NCBI GenBank assembly: GCA_031549525.1
Contig: JAVBPQ010000076.1
Span: forward strand, 1-14,249
From: WQUF01 sp031549525
Lineage (GTDB): Bacteria; Bacillota; Clostridia; Clostridiales; Clostridiaceae
Direction: 5' to 3'
DNA: 14,249 bases
Below the pieces are notes generated by a model. That model was not told the origin of the DNA. It saw only the letters and a program-made list of their open reading frames with translations, and ran no database searches. Within the stretch, counting starts at the first letter, position 1. The number at the start of each line of letters is the position of its first letter. Made by a program: the position numbers and the translations under genes. Positions 14,121-14,249 of this stretch are shown piece by piece.

Positions 14121-14249
14121 TTATTCAACTAAATCAAGGTTAGTGATCTCTACCTTTTTTATATTTTCTTTCTCATCAAAATTTAAAAACCTAGAAGTTA
14201 TTACTGCCCCTAGCATGATAATAAACGGACAAATAATTAATAAAAATTT
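14121..14249 (-). CDS. C-terminal end of a membrane protein (start lies beyond the window)
   Basis: A minus-strand frame stays open from the right edge to a TAA at 14123-14121, giving 42 residues. It starts with a hydrophobic stretch, FLLIICPFIIMLGAVITS, fitting a last membrane helix, and ends in a charged cytoplasmic tail (RFLNFDEKENIKK, then VEITNLDLVE). This is the typical end of a secondary transporter or other polytopic protein. It is convergent with the hydrolase gene and shares its terminator 15 nt away, which supports it being a real gene end. The family cannot be named from this fragment; a transporter adjoining the sugar operon is a reasonable guess only. Confidence 0.6.
   Translation of the reverse strand, partial: KFLLIICPFIIMLGAVITSRFLNFDEKENIKKVEITNLDLVE

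Overview
The window looks like chromosomal DNA of a low-GC Firmicute, most likely a Clostridium sensu stricto or close relative. It is strongly AT-rich, uses A/T-ending codons, has GGAGG-type ribosome binding sites, TTG and GTG starts, and A/T-flanked intrinsic terminators. This placement rests on composition and gene content only; no search was run. I see no tRNA, rRNA, CRISPR array, insertion sequence or integrase.

Layout, left to right. (1) The 3' end of a WYL-domain transcriptional regulator (+) meets nth, endonuclease III (-), at a shared terminator. (2) A two-gene minus-strand unit encodes a ParM-like actin ATPase and, 15 nt downstream, a long coiled-coil/disordered Lys-Asn-rich protein. 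It has its own consensus promoter and a long terminator hairpin. (3) An orphan 148-residue protein (+) with a textbook promoter converges on rnr, ribonuclease R (-). (4) Upstream of rnr on the same strand is a protein resembling the BpsA branched-chain-polyamine synthase family (DUF43) whose catalytic motifs look eroded. (5) Divergent from it are an ECF-transporter S component (+) and, behind its own promoter and a structured leader, a methionine gamma-lyase (+). (6) An accessory sugar-uptake operon (+) follows: lipoprotein solute-binding protein, two Lpl-type permeases and a leaderless serine hydrolase of the beta-lactamase/esterase fold. It is preceded by a perfect-consensus cre (CcpA) site. 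(7) The right edge holds the last 42 residues of a membrane protein on the minus strand.

How the genes may work together. The actin-like ATPase and its partner have the order of a parC-parM-parR cassette (non-coding AT-rich DNA, actin, adaptor), but the partner does not look like ParR, so this may be an uncharacterised filament system. The Lpl-type transporter would import a complex oligosaccharide under catabolite repression using a shared ATPase encoded elsewhere, and the cytosolic hydrolase may remove an ester or similar group from the imported compound. A long hairpin between the binding-protein and permease genes probably sets their expression ratio. Methionine gamma-lyase would degrade methionine to methanethiol, 2-oxobutyrate and ammonia.

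Several starts were moved inward from the longest open frame because a strong ribosome binding site lies inside the longer frame: nth (TTG 1074), the actin gene (ATG 3166), the orphan gene (ATG 3532), the BpsA-like gene (GTG 7270) and the first permease (TTG 11295).
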